Source: Mannheimia bovis
Lineage (GTDB): Bacteria; Pseudomonadota; Gammaproteobacteria; Enterobacterales; Pasteurellaceae
NCBI RefSeq assembly: GCF_014541205.1
Contig: NZ_CP061280.1
Location: 186,001-250,000 of the forward strand
Direction: 5' to 3'
Length of the DNA: 64,000 nucleotides
Shown: piece after piece, positions 39,441-48,700 of the stretch
Numbering within the stretch: the first letter of the stretch is position 1
Layout: each line of letters begins with the position of its first letter
Notes under the pieces: generated by a model
What the model was told of the DNA's origin: nothing
Databases searched by the model: none
The model's input: only the letters and a program-made list of their open reading frames with translations
Made by a program: the position numbers and the translations under genes

Positions 39441-39782
39441 ATGAACGATATCCAAATTCCTTTAATCTTTACTGATGCAGCAGCTCGTAAAGTGAAAACC
39501 TTAATTGAGGGCGAAGAGAACCCTAATCTTCGTTTGCGTGTTTATATTACGGGTGGGGGCTGTAGTGGGTTTCAGTATGGGTTTACCTTTGATGATCAGG
39601 TAAATGAAGGCGATCTCACTATTGAAAACCAGAATGTGGGCTTAGTAGTTGATCCGATGAGCTTGCAATATTTAATCGGTGGCACGGTGGATTATACCGA
39701 AGGCTTAGATGGTTCTCGCTTTGTGGTTACTAATCCAAATGCGAGTTCAACTTGTGGTTGCGGCTCTTCTTTTAGTATCTAA
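39441..39782 (+). CDS. erpA: ErpA, iron-sulfur cluster insertion protein
   Basis: A 113-residue A-type carrier. The three cluster-binding cysteines are in GGGCSGF and the C-terminal STCGCGSSF. The length and [12 protein letters not shown] stretch favour ErpA over IscA or SufA. It delivers Fe-S clusters to isoprenoid and respiratory enzymes. It is transcribed divergently from the polysaccharide operon across a 186-base region and marks the return to ordinary chromosomal genes. Confidence 0.93.
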   Translation: MNDIQIPLIFTDAAARKVKTLIEGEENPNLRLRVYITGGGCSGFQYGFTFDDQVNEGDLTIENQNVGLVVDPMSLQYLIGGTVDYTEGLDGSRFVVTNPNASSTCGCGSSFSI

Positions 39783-39838
39783 TAAAAAAACCGCTAAATT
39801 TGACCGCCTGTATCAAACGAAAACCGCCTAAATAGCAA

Positions 39839-40165
39839 TTATTTAGGCTGTTTTTTGTTGTTTTGACATTGGCAACAACAAGGCGGAACAGGATCTTCTC
39901 CTCCCTCACTCATTGGGTTACAACGTAAAATCCGTTTAAAAGCGAGATACCCCCCTTTGATTGCTCCGTGAATTTTAATTGCTTCAACGGCATAAGTTGA
40001 GCAAGTCGGATAAAATCGGCAGCGAGGTCCAATCAATGGGCTGATTGCATAGCGATAGAAATAGATAGGCAGCAAGAGTAATCTTGCCAATAAACTGATG
40101 CGTTTTGGCTCGCTTATTGATTGCTCTGAGCAGGCTTTTTGCTCAGACGGATGTGCCTTGCCCAT
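39839..40165 (-). CDS. yidD: YidD, membrane protein insertion efficiency factor
   Basis: A 108-residue protein with the family core [12 protein letters not shown]-like segment ([20 protein letters not shown]), [23 protein letters not shown] and a C-terminal GGEDPVP. An amphipathic helix (about 24-42) precedes it. It helps YidC insert membrane proteins. The N-terminus is about 20 residues longer than in E. coli and overlaps rnpA by 52 bases. A cysteine cluster CCCQCQ ends the protein, which is unusual. yidC is not adjacent here. Confidence 0.92.
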   Translation of the reverse strand: MGKAHPSEQKACSEQSISEPKRISLLARLLLLPIYFYRYAISPLIGPRCRFYPTCSTYAVEAIKIHGAIKGGYLAFKRILRCNPMSEGGEDPVPPCCCQCQNNKKQPK

Positions 40166-40488
40166 AGTTTTTCCAGTGTCTCGAAAAGCGTTGCGTTGTC
40201 TAATTTGCCAATTCCGCCTTTTGCCACAAATACAAAATCAAAATTGGGTAATTCGTGCTGTTGTAAGCGAAAACTTTCTCTTACAATGCGTTTAATGCGA
40301 TTGCGATTGTGAGCTCGTTTTAGATGTTTTTTAGCAACAGTTAAACCTAGACGAGGATTATCTAATGTATTCTCTCTCGCAAGAAGGGTCATTTGAGGGG
40401 TGCTGGCTCGAAGAGGTTCTTCAAACACCGCTTTAAATTGAATGGGAGCTAACAAACGCAGCTCCCGAGAGAAATTTAGCTTCTTCAC
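40114..40488 (-). CDS. rnpA: Ribonuclease P protein component
   Basis: A 124-residue basic protein with the RNase P signature in [16 protein letters not shown] (about 60-75). It binds the RnpB RNA and assists 5' maturation of tRNA. It lies in the conserved order rpmH-rnpA-yidD and is followed by overlapping yidD. dnaA and oriC, often next to rpmH, are not in the flanking sequence. Confidence 0.96.
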   Translation of the reverse strand: MKKLNFSRELRLLAPIQFKAVFEEPLRASTPQMTLLARENTLDNPRLGLTVAKKHLKRAHNRNRIKRIVRESFRLQQHELPNFDFVFVAKGGIGKLDNATLFETLEKLWARHIRLSKKPAQSNQ

Positions 40489-40524
40489 ACTTAATTAGAA
40501 AGGTGTTTTGGCTGAGTTCTGCAA

Positions 40525-40659
40525 TTATGCAGATAAAGATTTACGACCTTTAGCACGACGACGTGCTAATACTTGACGACCGTTTTTAGTAGCCATACGA
40601 GCACGGAAACCGTGTGTACGAGCACGTTTTAATACTGATGGTTGAAATGTACGTTTCAT
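40525..40659 (-). CDS. rpmH: Ribosomal protein L34
   Basis: A 44-residue, very basic protein: [20 protein letters not shown] at the N-terminus and a [20 protein letters not shown]-type end, as in all L34 proteins. It is a large-subunit protein. It starts the rpmH-rnpA-yidD cluster, 36 bases ahead of rnpA. Confidence 0.98.
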   Translation of the reverse strand: MKRTFQPSVLKRARTHGFRARMATKNGRQVLARRRAKGRKSLSA

Positions 40660-40904
40660 TGCTTATCTACCTAAATATATTTAAAAAGTTGGCATACAAA
40701 ATGTTTCTGCCAAACAAGGACCATAAAAAAGAGTTGCAATTCTACAGGCAAACAAAACAAAAAGCAAGAATCAATCTAAGTACAAATCAGATTGTTTGCA
40801 AAGTTTTTGAAAAATACGACCGCTTGTAATAATCGCAGAAATTTATATTTCTTTATGGCATAATCGCTTCATACTCATTTAGTTATAAATTTTGGGAATA
40901 TACT

Positions 40905-41864
40905 ATGAACCAGCAAAAAATCGGTATTTTATTAGCCAACTTAGGCACACCGGACGAACCTACTGCTCCTGCTGTTAAGCGTTATCTGAAACAGTTTTTA
41001 AGCGATCCTCGTGTTATCGACTTACCCAAAGTAAAATGGCAGGCGATTTTAAATTTTATAGTGTTACCAAAACGCTCGCCAAAAGTTGCAAAATTATACC
41101 AATCGGTTTGGAGTGAAGAAGGCTCGCCGTTATTGGTTATTTCTCGTGAGCAACAACGTTCCGTTCAACGTTATTTTGATGCAAAAGGTAAAAATGTAGT
41201 GGTGGAATTGGGGATGTCTTACGGTAATCCAAGCATCGAAAGTGCGACAGACAACTTAATCAAACAAGGCGTTGAGCGAATTATCGTGCTTCCTCTTTAT
41301 CCACAGTATAGCAGCACGACAACTGCGTCGGTATTTGATGCTTTCGCAAACGGTTTAAAAGCACAGCGTAAGATTGTGCCGTTTGATTTTATTCATAGCT
41401 ATCATAACGATCCACTTTATATTCAAGCATTGGCTAACTCTATTGATGTGAAACAAGATGAGCTGTTACTTTTCTCCTTTCACGGTATTCCAAAACGTTA
41501 TGAAGATGAAGGTGATTTTTACTCAAGACATTGCTATGAAACCGCTGAATTAGTGGCAGAAAAATTAGGTTTACCAAAGCATAAATGGCTTTTATCTTTC
41601 CAATCACGTTTTGGCGATGAAGAATGGTTACAACCTTACACCGATGAAACACTCGAAGGCTTCCCACAAAAAGGAGTGAAAAAAGTCGCCGTAGTTTGTC
41701 CGGGTTTCTCAGCAGACTGTTTAGAAACATTAGAAGAAATTGCCGAAGAAAACCGTGAGAACTTTGAACACGCAGGCGGGGAATCTTATCGTTACATTCC
41801 AGCATTGAATGCAAATGGCGATCACATTAGAGCTTTAGTGAAATTGATTGAAGCCAAAATGTAA
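40905..41864 (+). CDS. hemH: Ferrochelatase
   Basis: A 319-residue protein. It begins KIGILLANLGTPDEPTAPAV, with the metal-site His in LLFSFHGIPKRY near residue 185 and the PGFSADCLETLEEI segment near 265. It inserts iron into protoporphyrin IX, the last step of haem synthesis. hemB is also in this window, so the organism has at least these two pathway steps. It ends at a USS-pair terminator shared with spoT. Confidence 0.96.
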   Translation: MNQQKIGILLANLGTPDEPTAPAVKRYLKQFLSDPRVIDLPKVKWQAILNFIVLPKRSPKVAKLYQSVWSEEGSPLLVISREQQRSVQRYFDAKGKNVVVELGMSYGNPSIESATDNLIKQGVERIIVLPLYPQYSSTTTASVFDAFANGLKAQRKIVPFDFIHSYHNDPLYIQALANSIDVKQDELLLFSFHGIPKRYEDEGDFYSRHCYETAELVAEKLGLPKHKWLLSFQSRFGDEEWLQPYTDETLEGFPQKGVKKVAVVCPGFSADCLETLEEIAEENRENFEHAGGESYRYIPALNANGDHIRALVKLIEAKM

Positions 41865-41874
41865 GAAATAAAAT

Positions 41875-41911
41875 ACAAGCGGTTAAATTTTCATAAAATT
41901 TAACCGCTTGT
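41875..41911. terminator. Bidirectional USS-pair terminator between hemH and spoT
   Basis: Perfect 16-bp arms ACAAGCGGTTAAATTT and AAATTTAACCGCTTGT with a 5-base loop lie between convergent genes. Confidence 0.85.
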
Positions 41912-41914
41912 TAC

Positions 41915-44029
41915 CTATTTACGAGCAACTTTTACCACACCATTAATGCTGGAAAGTTTGCGTAAAATCGCCTCAAAATGAGCTTTGTCGATAACGGAGA
42001 TTTGGAATATCACTTGATAGACATTGCCCTCTCTTGCTTCACTATGAATGCTGCCGATATTACTGTCCATCTTCGCAAAAGTTGAAGTAATGGCTGCCAA
42101 CACACCCGGTTCATTCATAATATCTAAAATGATTTCAGTTTCAAACTTGATGGCTTTCTCTTTCGCAACTTCCCACATTACAGGAAGATAATGGCTTTGA
42201 TCGATAGCGTAATCTTTCACATTTGCACAACAAGTATTATGAATAACCAAGCCTTTTCCTGAACTAACGTAAGCGATAATGTCATCACCCGGTATCGGTA
42301 AACAGCATTTCGCAAAACTGATAAGATGGTTTTCAATACCTTCAATTTTTATTGGTTGATTATTTTCCGGGTTACCATCAGTATCAATTTGTAATGTTTC
42401 ACCCGATAAGCGTTGAGCGATCACGCTGCTCATCTGATTACCTAGCCCGATTTCAGATAGCAAATCATCAAAGGTGGCTAAACGCAACTCATCTAATACA
42501 GGCTGAATGATTTCTGGCTTGAGTTCATCAATAGAATTCAAATTCATCACACGAATTAACTGGCGTTTGCCTAATTCAATGGCTTCATCGTGTTCTTGAT
42601 TTTTAAGGAACTGTCGAATTTTTGCACGAGCCTTACCCGTTACGACAAAGTTCAGCCAAGAAGCTTTCGGCCGTTTGCCCTGCTCGGTAATAATTTCAAT
42701 CGTCTGTCCTGTTCGTAAAGGCTCAGTAAGTGGATATGGATTGCGATCTACAAGTGCACCAACACAACGATCACCAATACCTGAGTGAACGGCGTAGGCA
42801 AAATCAATCGCTGTTGCATTCGCAGGCAGTTCCACAATACGTCCTTTCGGGGTAAAGACGAAAATATCATCCGAGAAAAGATCAGATTTCACGCTATCAA
42901 TAAACTCTGCTGAGTTGCCCGCACTGTTTTGCAATTCAACAATACTTTGTAACCACTGCTGTGCTTTCAACTGCATAGTAGTATTGTGCGGACTTTCGCC
43001 CTCTTTATAACGCCAGTGAGCGGTAACCCCCATATCCGCCATTTTATCCATATCTTCGGTACGAATTTGTACCTCAACCGGTACACCGTGCGGACCAATC
43101 ATTGAAGTATGTAACGATTGATAGCCATTTGGCTTCGGTACTGCAATATAATCTTTCACACGCTTCGGGCGAGGTTTATACAATGCGTGCATCTGCCCCA
43201 ATACGCGGTAGCAATTATCCACATTTCCTACTACCACACGGAAAGCGTAAATATCTAAAATGGAATGAAAATGCTGATCTTTCTGACGCATTTTTTGATA
43301 AATCGAATAGAGATGCTTTTCACGCCCGTAAACTCGAGCTTCAATTTTTACATCCTCTAAACGCCCTTTAATATCATCTGCAATGCGTTGAATAAGCTCT
43401 TTACGATGACCTCTGGCACTCGCAATTGCCATTTTTAATACACGATAACGCTGTGGGTGCATTGCCTCAAAGCCGAGATCTTCTAGCTCGTTTTTAATAT
43501 GCTCAATACCTAAACGATGGGCTAACGGGCTGTAAATTTCTAATGTTTCTTTTGCAATACGGCGACGTTTGTCGGGGCGAAGTGAACCTAAGGTTCGCAT
43601 ATTGTGAGTACGGTCGGCGAGTTTTATCAAAACAACACGAATATCTTTCGTCATCGCCAAAATCATTTTGCGGAAATTTGCCACTTCCGCTTCTTGACGG
43701 GTGCGGAATTTTAACTTATCAAGCTTAGAAACGCCCTGCACAATATCGGCAACGCTCTGTCCAAATTCAGCGGCAAGTTCTTCTTCGGTGTAAGGTGTAT
43801 CTTCAATCACATCGTGTAGGAGAGCGGCAATCACGGCTTCGTGATCTAATTTCATCTCAGCAATGATAGAAGCCACCGCAACAGGGTGGGTGATGTAAGG
43901 CTCTCCGCTTGAGCGTGTTTGCCCCTCGTGAGCATCGCGTGCAATCACATAAGCACGTTTAACACGTTCGATTTGCTCACTCGGCAAATAGCCCTGAATA
44001 ATTCGATCTAAAGGTTCAAAAAGATACAC
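41915..44029 (-). CDS. spoT: SpoT, bifunctional (p)ppGpp synthetase/hydrolase
   Basis: A 704-residue protein. The GTG at 44029 is the likely start: GAGG lies 7 bases before it and the product then begins MYLFEPLDRIIQGYLP, like SpoT. The hydrolase domain has the HD motif in LLHDVIEDT (near 70), the synthetase domain YQSLHTSMIGP and EVQIRTEDMDKMAD. TGS (IFVFTPKGRIVELP), zinc-finger and ACT domains follow. It sets alarmone levels in starvation. rpoZ lies upstream on the same strand. Confidence 0.95.
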   Translation of the reverse strand: MYLFEPLDRIIQGYLPSEQIERVKRAYVIARDAHEGQTRSSGEPYITHPVAVASIIAEMKLDHEAVIAALLHDVIEDTPYTEEELAAEFGQSVADIVQGVSKLDKLKFRTRQEAEVANFRKMILAMTKDIRVVLIKLADRTHNMRTLGSLRPDKRRRIAKETLEIYSPLAHRLGIEHIKNELEDLGFEAMHPQRYRVLKMAIASARGHRKELIQRIADDIKGRLEDVKIEARVYGREKHLYSIYQKMRQKDQHFHSILDIYAFRVVVGNVDNCYRVLGQMHALYKPRPKRVKDYIAVPKPNGYQSLHTSMIGPHGVPVEVQIRTEDMDKMADMGVTAHWRYKEGESPHNTTMQLKAQQWLQSIVELQNSAGNSAEFIDSVKSDLFSDDIFVFTPKGRIVELPANATAIDFAYAVHSGIGDRCVGALVDRNPYPLTEPLRTGQTIEIITEQGKRPKASWLNFVVTGKARAKIRQFLKNQEHDEAIELGKRQLIRVMNLNSIDELKPEIIQPVLDELRLATFDDLLSEIGLGNQMSSVIAQRLSGETLQIDTDGNPENNQPIKIEGIENHLISFAKCCLPIPGDDIIAYVSSGKGLVIHNTCCANVKDYAIDQSHYLPVMWEVAKEKAIKFETEIILDIMNEPGVLAAITSTFAKMDSNIGSIHSEAREGNVYQVIFQISVIDKAHFEAILRKLSSINGVVKVARK

Positions 44030-44135
44030 GTTATACCTCAACAGAAATAAAAATGGACAACGAATTTGCAAATTTTTAGGAAAATCCTACCGCTTGCAGA
44101 CCCAATTGTCCATTCTCTCTTGACGAAAAATAAAA

Positions 44136-44417
44136 TTACGCTTCGTTGCTCATTTCAGTTAAAAACGAAATCGCTTCTTGCTCTGCCGCTTCTTGTTTAA
44201 TAGACTCGTGGTTTTCTAACTGATCCATAATATCAGTGGTAATTAAGCCTTCTTCAATTTCACGCAATGCGATAACAGTTGGCTTATCATTTTCTTCAGG
44301 CACAAGTGGCTCACGCGTGTGAAGTTGTAATTGTCTTGCACGACGTGCAGCAATTAAGATTAAATCAAAACGGTTGCCAATTTTCTCCGCTGCTTCTTGT
44401 ACGGTTACACGAGCCAT
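44136..44417 (-). CDS. rpoZ: RNA polymerase omega subunit
   Basis: A 93-residue protein beginning [20 protein letters not shown] after Met, with ARRARQLQ and the [13 protein letters not shown] segment; these are the omega hallmarks. It helps assemble beta-prime and forms part of a ppGpp site on the polymerase, which makes its linkage to spoT functional. gmk, which precedes rpoZ in E. coli, is absent here. Confidence 0.97.
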   Translation of the reverse strand: MARVTVQEAAEKIGNRFDLILIAARRARQLQLHTREPLVPEENDKPTVIALREIEEGLITTDIMDQLENHESIKQEAAEQEAISFLTEMSNEA

Positions 44418-44518
44418 AAATTTACTCCAAAGATATATTCATTTCTATTCATAAAAAGATTGCAGATTATACAGAAATTAGGCAGGTTCTGCAATTATGG
44501 TTGAGGGAATTTAGGTAA

Positions 44519-45016
44519 TTATTTAACTTTGGTTAAAACCCCTAATAACGCTTTCTCAACCCCTTTCCCTAATTTCCCCATTCGGAAATCAGCAATTAAT
44601 TGATCGGATTGTTCTGGCTGCTCTTCAATTTTATCTTTTAAAAATTGCGGAAATTCAGATAACACAACTTCAGCCTTACCACTACTTACATCAAAAATAG
44701 TGGGAATTTTCTGCTCGGAAATAACCGCTTGTAGCTGTTCATCATTCTTGAATTGTTTTGCTTCCTGAGCTTCTTTGCAAGAAATATATTCAACTTTTAT
44801 GTTTGGATTGAGTTTTGCCATTCGTTGAAAATAAGCAACTACTTCGACACAATCGGGGCAATGCGGTTCTGCCATCACAAGCCAATCGCCTTGTACACCA
44901 ATAGCTTTCAACTTTTCCTCGGTTTCCGGTTCTAACGTTACCTCAACATAGACTTCCAGTTGATTTTCACGATCTTCATCGCTATTGAACTCTACATATT
45001 CATAAAAATGTGCCAT
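44519..45016 (-). CDS. Thioredoxin-fold protein (CPDC motif)
   Basis: A 165-residue cytoplasmic protein. The ATG at 45016 has AAAGGAAAG before it and is preferred to one 39 bases upstream. WLVMAEPHCPDCVEVVAYF places a CPDC redox pair after a beta strand, and KIPTIFDV supplies the cis-proline, both thioredoxin features. It belongs near the Thioredoxin_9 group; its substrate is unknown. It begins 10 bases after scrR ends, so it may be transcribed with the sucrose genes, which has no obvious metabolic reason. Confidence 0.8.
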   Translation of the reverse strand: MAHFYEYVEFNSDEDRENQLEVYVEVTLEPETEEKLKAIGVQGDWLVMAEPHCPDCVEVVAYFQRMAKLNPNIKVEYISCKEAQEAKQFKNDEQLQAVISEQKIPTIFDVSSGKAEVVLSEFPQFLKDKIEEQPEQSDQLIADFRMGKLGKGVEKALLGVLTKVK

Positions 45017-45026
45017 AACTTTCCTT

Positions 45027-46040
45027 TTAAATTGATTTCCGCCATAAAATTTCACAATCGACTTTCACACTTTCCACTTTCTTTTGGGCTAATTTTTGCT
45101 GAATTAAAGTGAATGTTTGTTCTGCGATCTGTTGGTGATCTTGCTTGATCGAGTGAATATGAAACGGTAATGCATTCAACAAATGGTGATCGTCAAAGGT
45201 GGCTAGATGGAATTCTTGAGTTAAGAGTTTATCCATTTGTCGATGCTCGGTTAAATAACGCATCACCCCCTCAAGCAAGGTAAAAGAGGCAGTAAATACC
45301 GCTTCTGGCAGCCGCCCTAACTTTTCCACAACTTGCGAAAACATCTGATAACCGGATTCTGGTTGGTAATCTTTGTGCAGTACCCAATTTTCATCGAAGT
45401 CTAAATGCGATTGCTCCAAGCCCTCACGAAAACCTTTTAAACGATTTTGACTCGGCGAGAGTGAAAGCTGACCGCCCAAATAGAAAAACTCTTTTGGCTG
45501 ATACGCTCTCACCATATTTTCCACCAATATACTAATAGTATCTGTATCATTACTGGTAATAGATGGCACATCTAGCCCGGAAATATAACGGTCTAGCTGT
45601 AACATTGGGGTATATTGAGTAATACTTTTATAGTAACTCGGCTCGTGGGCTGTTGGAGCAGTAATAAGCAAATCTACCTGTCTATCCAATAAACGCTCTA
45701 TTGCTTTTTTCTCACTCTCAGGGCTATCGTCAGAACAAGCAATCACAAGCTGTAGCCCGTTATCACGGCATAATTTTTCTAGCGTTTTAGCGGTTAATGC
45801 AAAGCCATAGTTGGTGAGATCAGGAATGACTAAACCAATCACATTCGTGCGTTGGGCTTGCAAGGATTTTGCATATACATTGGCTCGATAGCCGTGTTTT
45901 TTGGCGATCTCTTTTACTTTTTGGCAAGTTTCAGGCTTAATTCTAAAATCATTGCCCCGCCCGTTTAAAATCATACTAGCGGTGGTTTTAGACACACCGC
46001 TTAGTCCTGCAATATCGCTTAGCGTTAAGCGTTTTTTCAC
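45027..46040 (-). CDS. scrR: ScrR, LacI-family sucrose repressor
   Basis: A 337-residue LacI-type regulator. The HTH (LTLSDIAGLSGVSKTTASMI) and hinge are at 1-60; the periplasmic-binding-protein-like ligand domain follows. It is 45 bases downstream of scrB, in the cluster scrK-scrB-scrR. Likely operators of the form TTAGCTAAAnCGnTTTAGCTAA lie before scrK and before scrA. By analogy with enteric ScrR, fructose or fructose-1-phosphate would relieve repression. Confidence 0.9.
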   Translation of the reverse strand: MKKRLTLSDIAGLSGVSKTTASMILNGRGNDFRIKPETCQKVKEIAKKHGYRANVYAKSLQAQRTNVIGLVIPDLTNYGFALTAKTLEKLCRDNGLQLVIACSDDSPESEKKAIERLLDRQVDLLITAPTAHEPSYYKSITQYTPMLQLDRYISGLDVPSITSNDTDTISILVENMVRAYQPKEFFYLGGQLSLSPSQNRLKGFREGLEQSHLDFDENWVLHKDYQPESGYQMFSQVVEKLGRLPEAVFTASFTLLEGVMRYLTEHRQMDKLLTQEFHLATFDDHHLLNALPFHIHSIKQDHQQIAEQTFTLIQQKLAQKKVESVKVDCEILWRKSI

Positions 46041-46085
46041 ACTTTCTCCTTTTTATCATTTTGGGGCTTTCCCGCCCACTTTGTT

Positions 46086-47516
46086 TTATTCTACGCTAAT
46101 TGGTATTACTTTTGCTACCCTCGCTCGGAGAGGGCGAGAGCTTTTCACGCTATTTTCACGGTTAGCGATAAAGAAACGAGAGGTAAGCACTTTTTCGCCA
46201 CCATTGAGGAAAATTTCCACTACCGAACGGTCGAAGAAAATATCCAGCGTATCTAATTTCTCAATTTTACAATGACGGACTGAACCAAACTTTTCCATCA
46301 ATTCCGTTTGCTCACTTTGGCTACGATCTAAGCTAAATACGCCATTTTCAAAACGCATTGTGAGCTTTTGCCCTTGTTCATTACTGAAGAAATCTAATAC
46401 AAGCGGTTGATTTTCCAAAGAAATTTGCAAATAAGCAGTATCTAAATCATCAATTGCAACATTTTCTGACATTTCGACCGCTTGTTGCTCGCCTAAATTC
46501 ACGATTGGTTGCTGTACCACTTTGCCGTTTTGTAAGGAAAGTTTGCGAGGCATTGTCAGCATTGAATGCCATTGGTATTTGTCGGTCGGATAAGTGAGAT
46601 CCGGTAAGCCTACCCAGCCAAACATAATGCGATCCGAATTTTCCACCGTTTGTGGTGCATAAAAATCGAAGCCGTAATCTAATTCTTCAATATGCTCGGC
46701 ATTGAGACTATTACCATTTAACTGCCCCACCACATAAGTGGCGTGATAGTTATTTTGAAATTGATGGCTTTCGCGCAATTTACCCTGTGGCGACCAAACA
46801 AACAGATCCTTTCCGCCAAGCCTAAATAGATCCGGGCATTCCCACATAAACACGTTGCTATTATCAAAACCATTCACATCAAGTTCGGCAACTAAACGAG
46901 GTGTATCATTTAGATCATTCATTTCATAAATTAACGCCGTACCCGTTAAATTTTCACGTTGAGCTCCAAGTACAAAACGAATTTTTCCTTCCGCTGTAAT
47001 GTAAGGTTTTGGATCACGCACGTGTTCGGTATAACCTGTAGGAGCTTGGTCAATAATGCAACGTTTTTCAAGCAATTTGCCTGAAGTATCAAAAATCGCA
47101 ATATTTTGATGTGGAACTCGAGCGTTATCAGAAGGGCGGCGGGTGTTACCCGTATAGAAAGCCACGATTTTGCCTTGCCATAAAATCGCTCCACCGGAAT
47201 AGCAACCGTGTGATTCAAACAATTCATCGGGGATTAATAACTCCCCTTTTTCAAAGGTTTGAAAATCTTCGGTCATAAAATGTTGCCAATGCTTCATTCC
47301 GTGCAATGCACCGTAAGGAAACCATTGAGCAAAGATGTGGTAGTTCTTGCCATCAAAAAGTAAACCGTTTGGGTCATTGAATAAGCCTGTTTCAGGGGCG
47401 AGATGGTAAGTTGGATAAAAATTGAGATCAGAAAGTACGGTTTGGCGAAGAGTATTTAATTCGCCCTCGCTTTGAGCGTGCAGGCTTTTATATTTGCCGT
47501 TATTGAAAATGTGCAT
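46086..47516 (-). CDS. scrB: Sucrose-6-phosphate hydrolase
   Basis: A 476-residue GH32 enzyme. The nucleophile Asp is in GLFNDPNGLLFDG (near 45), the stabilising Asp in RDPK (HVRDPKPY), and the acid/base Glu in MWECPDLF. A C-terminal beta-sandwich contains FFDRSVVEIFLNGGE. It splits sucrose-6-phosphate delivered by ScrA into glucose-6-phosphate and fructose. It lies 83 bases after scrK; a palindrome fills part of that gap. Confidence 0.95.
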   Translation of the reverse strand: MHIFNNGKYKSLHAQSEGELNTLRQTVLSDLNFYPTYHLAPETGLFNDPNGLLFDGKNYHIFAQWFPYGALHGMKHWQHFMTEDFQTFEKGELLIPDELFESHGCYSGGAILWQGKIVAFYTGNTRRPSDNARVPHQNIAIFDTSGKLLEKRCIIDQAPTGYTEHVRDPKPYITAEGKIRFVLGAQRENLTGTALIYEMNDLNDTPRLVAELDVNGFDNSNVFMWECPDLFRLGGKDLFVWSPQGKLRESHQFQNNYHATYVVGQLNGNSLNAEHIEELDYGFDFYAPQTVENSDRIMFGWVGLPDLTYPTDKYQWHSMLTMPRKLSLQNGKVVQQPIVNLGEQQAVEMSENVAIDDLDTAYLQISLENQPLVLDFFSNEQGQKLTMRFENGVFSLDRSQSEQTELMEKFGSVRHCKIEKLDTLDIFFDRSVVEIFLNGGEKVLTSRFFIANRENSVKSSRPLRARVAKVIPISVE

Positions 47517-47551
47517 AGGGATTTCCTGTTTGATTATCTTCTTTGTTTATG

Positions 47552-47577
47552 TAGGGGCGTATTGCAATATGCCCCTA
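47552..47577. repeat. Palindromic element between scrK and scrB
   Basis: TAGGGGCGTATTG is followed directly by CAATATGCCCCTA, a 13-bp stem with one wobble and no true loop. It is GC-rich in an AT-rich gap. It may act as an intergenic repeat or a processing/termination hairpin. Confidence 0.7.
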
Positions 47578-47599
47578 AAAACGGAAACAGATTAAAGGG

Positions 47600-48523
47600 C
47601 TACTCCGCCAAAAATGCTTCCAACTCCGCTTTATTCGGCAGTGCGGACATCGCCCCTTTTGCTGTGGTCGCTAATGCACCGGAGGCATTTGCTTTGCGGA
47701 TAACCTCAACTAAAGCGTTTTCATCTTTCCAATCAGGCGTGTTGGCTAGACCTGCTAATAATCCGCTGACAAAAGCATCACCAGCCCCTGTGGTATCTAC
47801 AGGTTTTAATGCTTTACCTGCTACAACTTGGCTCTTACCGTTAAAGTGGTAAATTGCTCCATCTTTACCTAAGGTGATGATAATTAATTTTTCAGGATAT
47901 TGTGCCGTAATTACTTTAGTCGCTTCTTCTAAAGTGGTGCTATCGGTGAGTAATGTCAGTTCTTCTTCCGAAAATTTGAGAATATCTGCCATTGAAACCA
48001 CTGAATTGACTACCGATTTCATTTTATCAAGGCTTTTCCAGAGCGATTCACGCAAATTTGGATCGAATGAAACATATCCGCCCGATTGTTTAACACGGCA
48101 AATCGCTTCAATGGTTGTAGAACGTGAAGGATCATTAATTAAGGCAATTGAGCAACAATGTAAGAAATCGCCTTTGCTAAATTCAGGTAAATCACCAATT
48201 TCTAAAAATTGGTCTGCACTTGGATTAACCATAAAGGTAAAACTGCGTTCGCCATTATCTAAACCAACCACAACAGTTGAAGTACGGTGATTGTCATCTA
48301 AAATCATATTCTCAACAGAGACATTCTCAGCTTGTAGTACCTCACGCATAAATTTACCAAGCGGATCATTGCCTACACGCCCGATAAAACCGGCTTCAAC
48401 GCCTAAACGAGAAACACCCACTGCCACATTCGCTGGTGCACCGCCTGCACATTTTAAATAGTGATTTTCGCCGTCTGGAATTAAATCTACAACGGCATCG
48501 CCTGTTACCCAAATCTTGCTCAT
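47600..48523 (-). CDS. scrK: Fructokinase (PfkB family)
   Basis: A 307-residue ribokinase-fold sugar kinase. The N-terminal signature is CAGGAPANVAVGVSRLG (about 24-40) and the ATP/anion-hole motif DTTGAGDAFVSGLLAG is near 250. It phosphorylates fructose released by ScrB. It is the first gene of scrK-scrB-scrR. A consensus LacI-type operator overlaps its predicted transcription start. Confidence 0.93.
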   Translation of the reverse strand: MSKIWVTGDAVVDLIPDGENHYLKCAGGAPANVAVGVSRLGVEAGFIGRVGNDPLGKFMREVLQAENVSVENMILDDNHRTSTVVVGLDNGERSFTFMVNPSADQFLEIGDLPEFSKGDFLHCCSIALINDPSRSTTIEAICRVKQSGGYVSFDPNLRESLWKSLDKMKSVVNSVVSMADILKFSEEELTLLTDSTTLEEATKVITAQYPEKLIIITLGKDGAIYHFNGKSQVVAGKALKPVDTTGAGDAFVSGLLAGLANTPDWKDENALVEVIRKANASGALATTAKGAMSALPNKAELEAFLAE

Positions 48524-48551
48524 AATTTTTTCTCTTTATCTTATTTAATGC

Positions 48552-48573
48552 TTAGCTAAAACGATTTAGCTAA
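48552..48573 (-). promoter_or_regulatory. ScrR operator before scrK
   Basis: TTAGCTAAA-ACGA-TTTAGCTAA is a near-perfect palindrome with a central CG, as LacI-family proteins bind. A matching element lies before scrA at 55596. Confidence 0.8.
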
Positions 48574-48601
48574 ATATTATTATAAATTGTAAGCGGTTCA
48601 A
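48574..48601 (-). promoter_or_regulatory. Promoter of the scrK-scrB-scrR operon
   Basis: -35 TTGAAC (48596-48601) and -10 TAATAT (48574-48579) with 16-base spacing. The predicted start near 48567 lies inside the operator, so repression would be by blocking initiation. Confidence 0.6.
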
Positions 48602-48656
48602 TTTCACTCATTTTTTGCATTTTAAAATACGTTACATTGAAAAAAAGTCTAAAAAA

Positions 48657-48688
48657 ATGACCGCTTGTATATAGCTACAAGCGGTCAT
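48657..48688 (-). terminator. USS-pair terminator of miaB
   Basis: Arms ATGACCGCTTGTA and TACAAGCGGTCAT, 13 bp perfect, loop 6, followed by TTTTTTT on the minus strand. It follows the miaB stop closely. Confidence 0.88.
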
Positions 48689-48700
48689 AAAACGTCATTT

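Noticed and set aside
40660-40904. Possible oriC/dnaA region next to rpmH
   Set aside because: No DnaA boxes (TTATCCACA) or dnaA gene are present; the neighbouring gene is hemH. Beyond an uptake sequence at about 40820 I see nothing notable in this gap.
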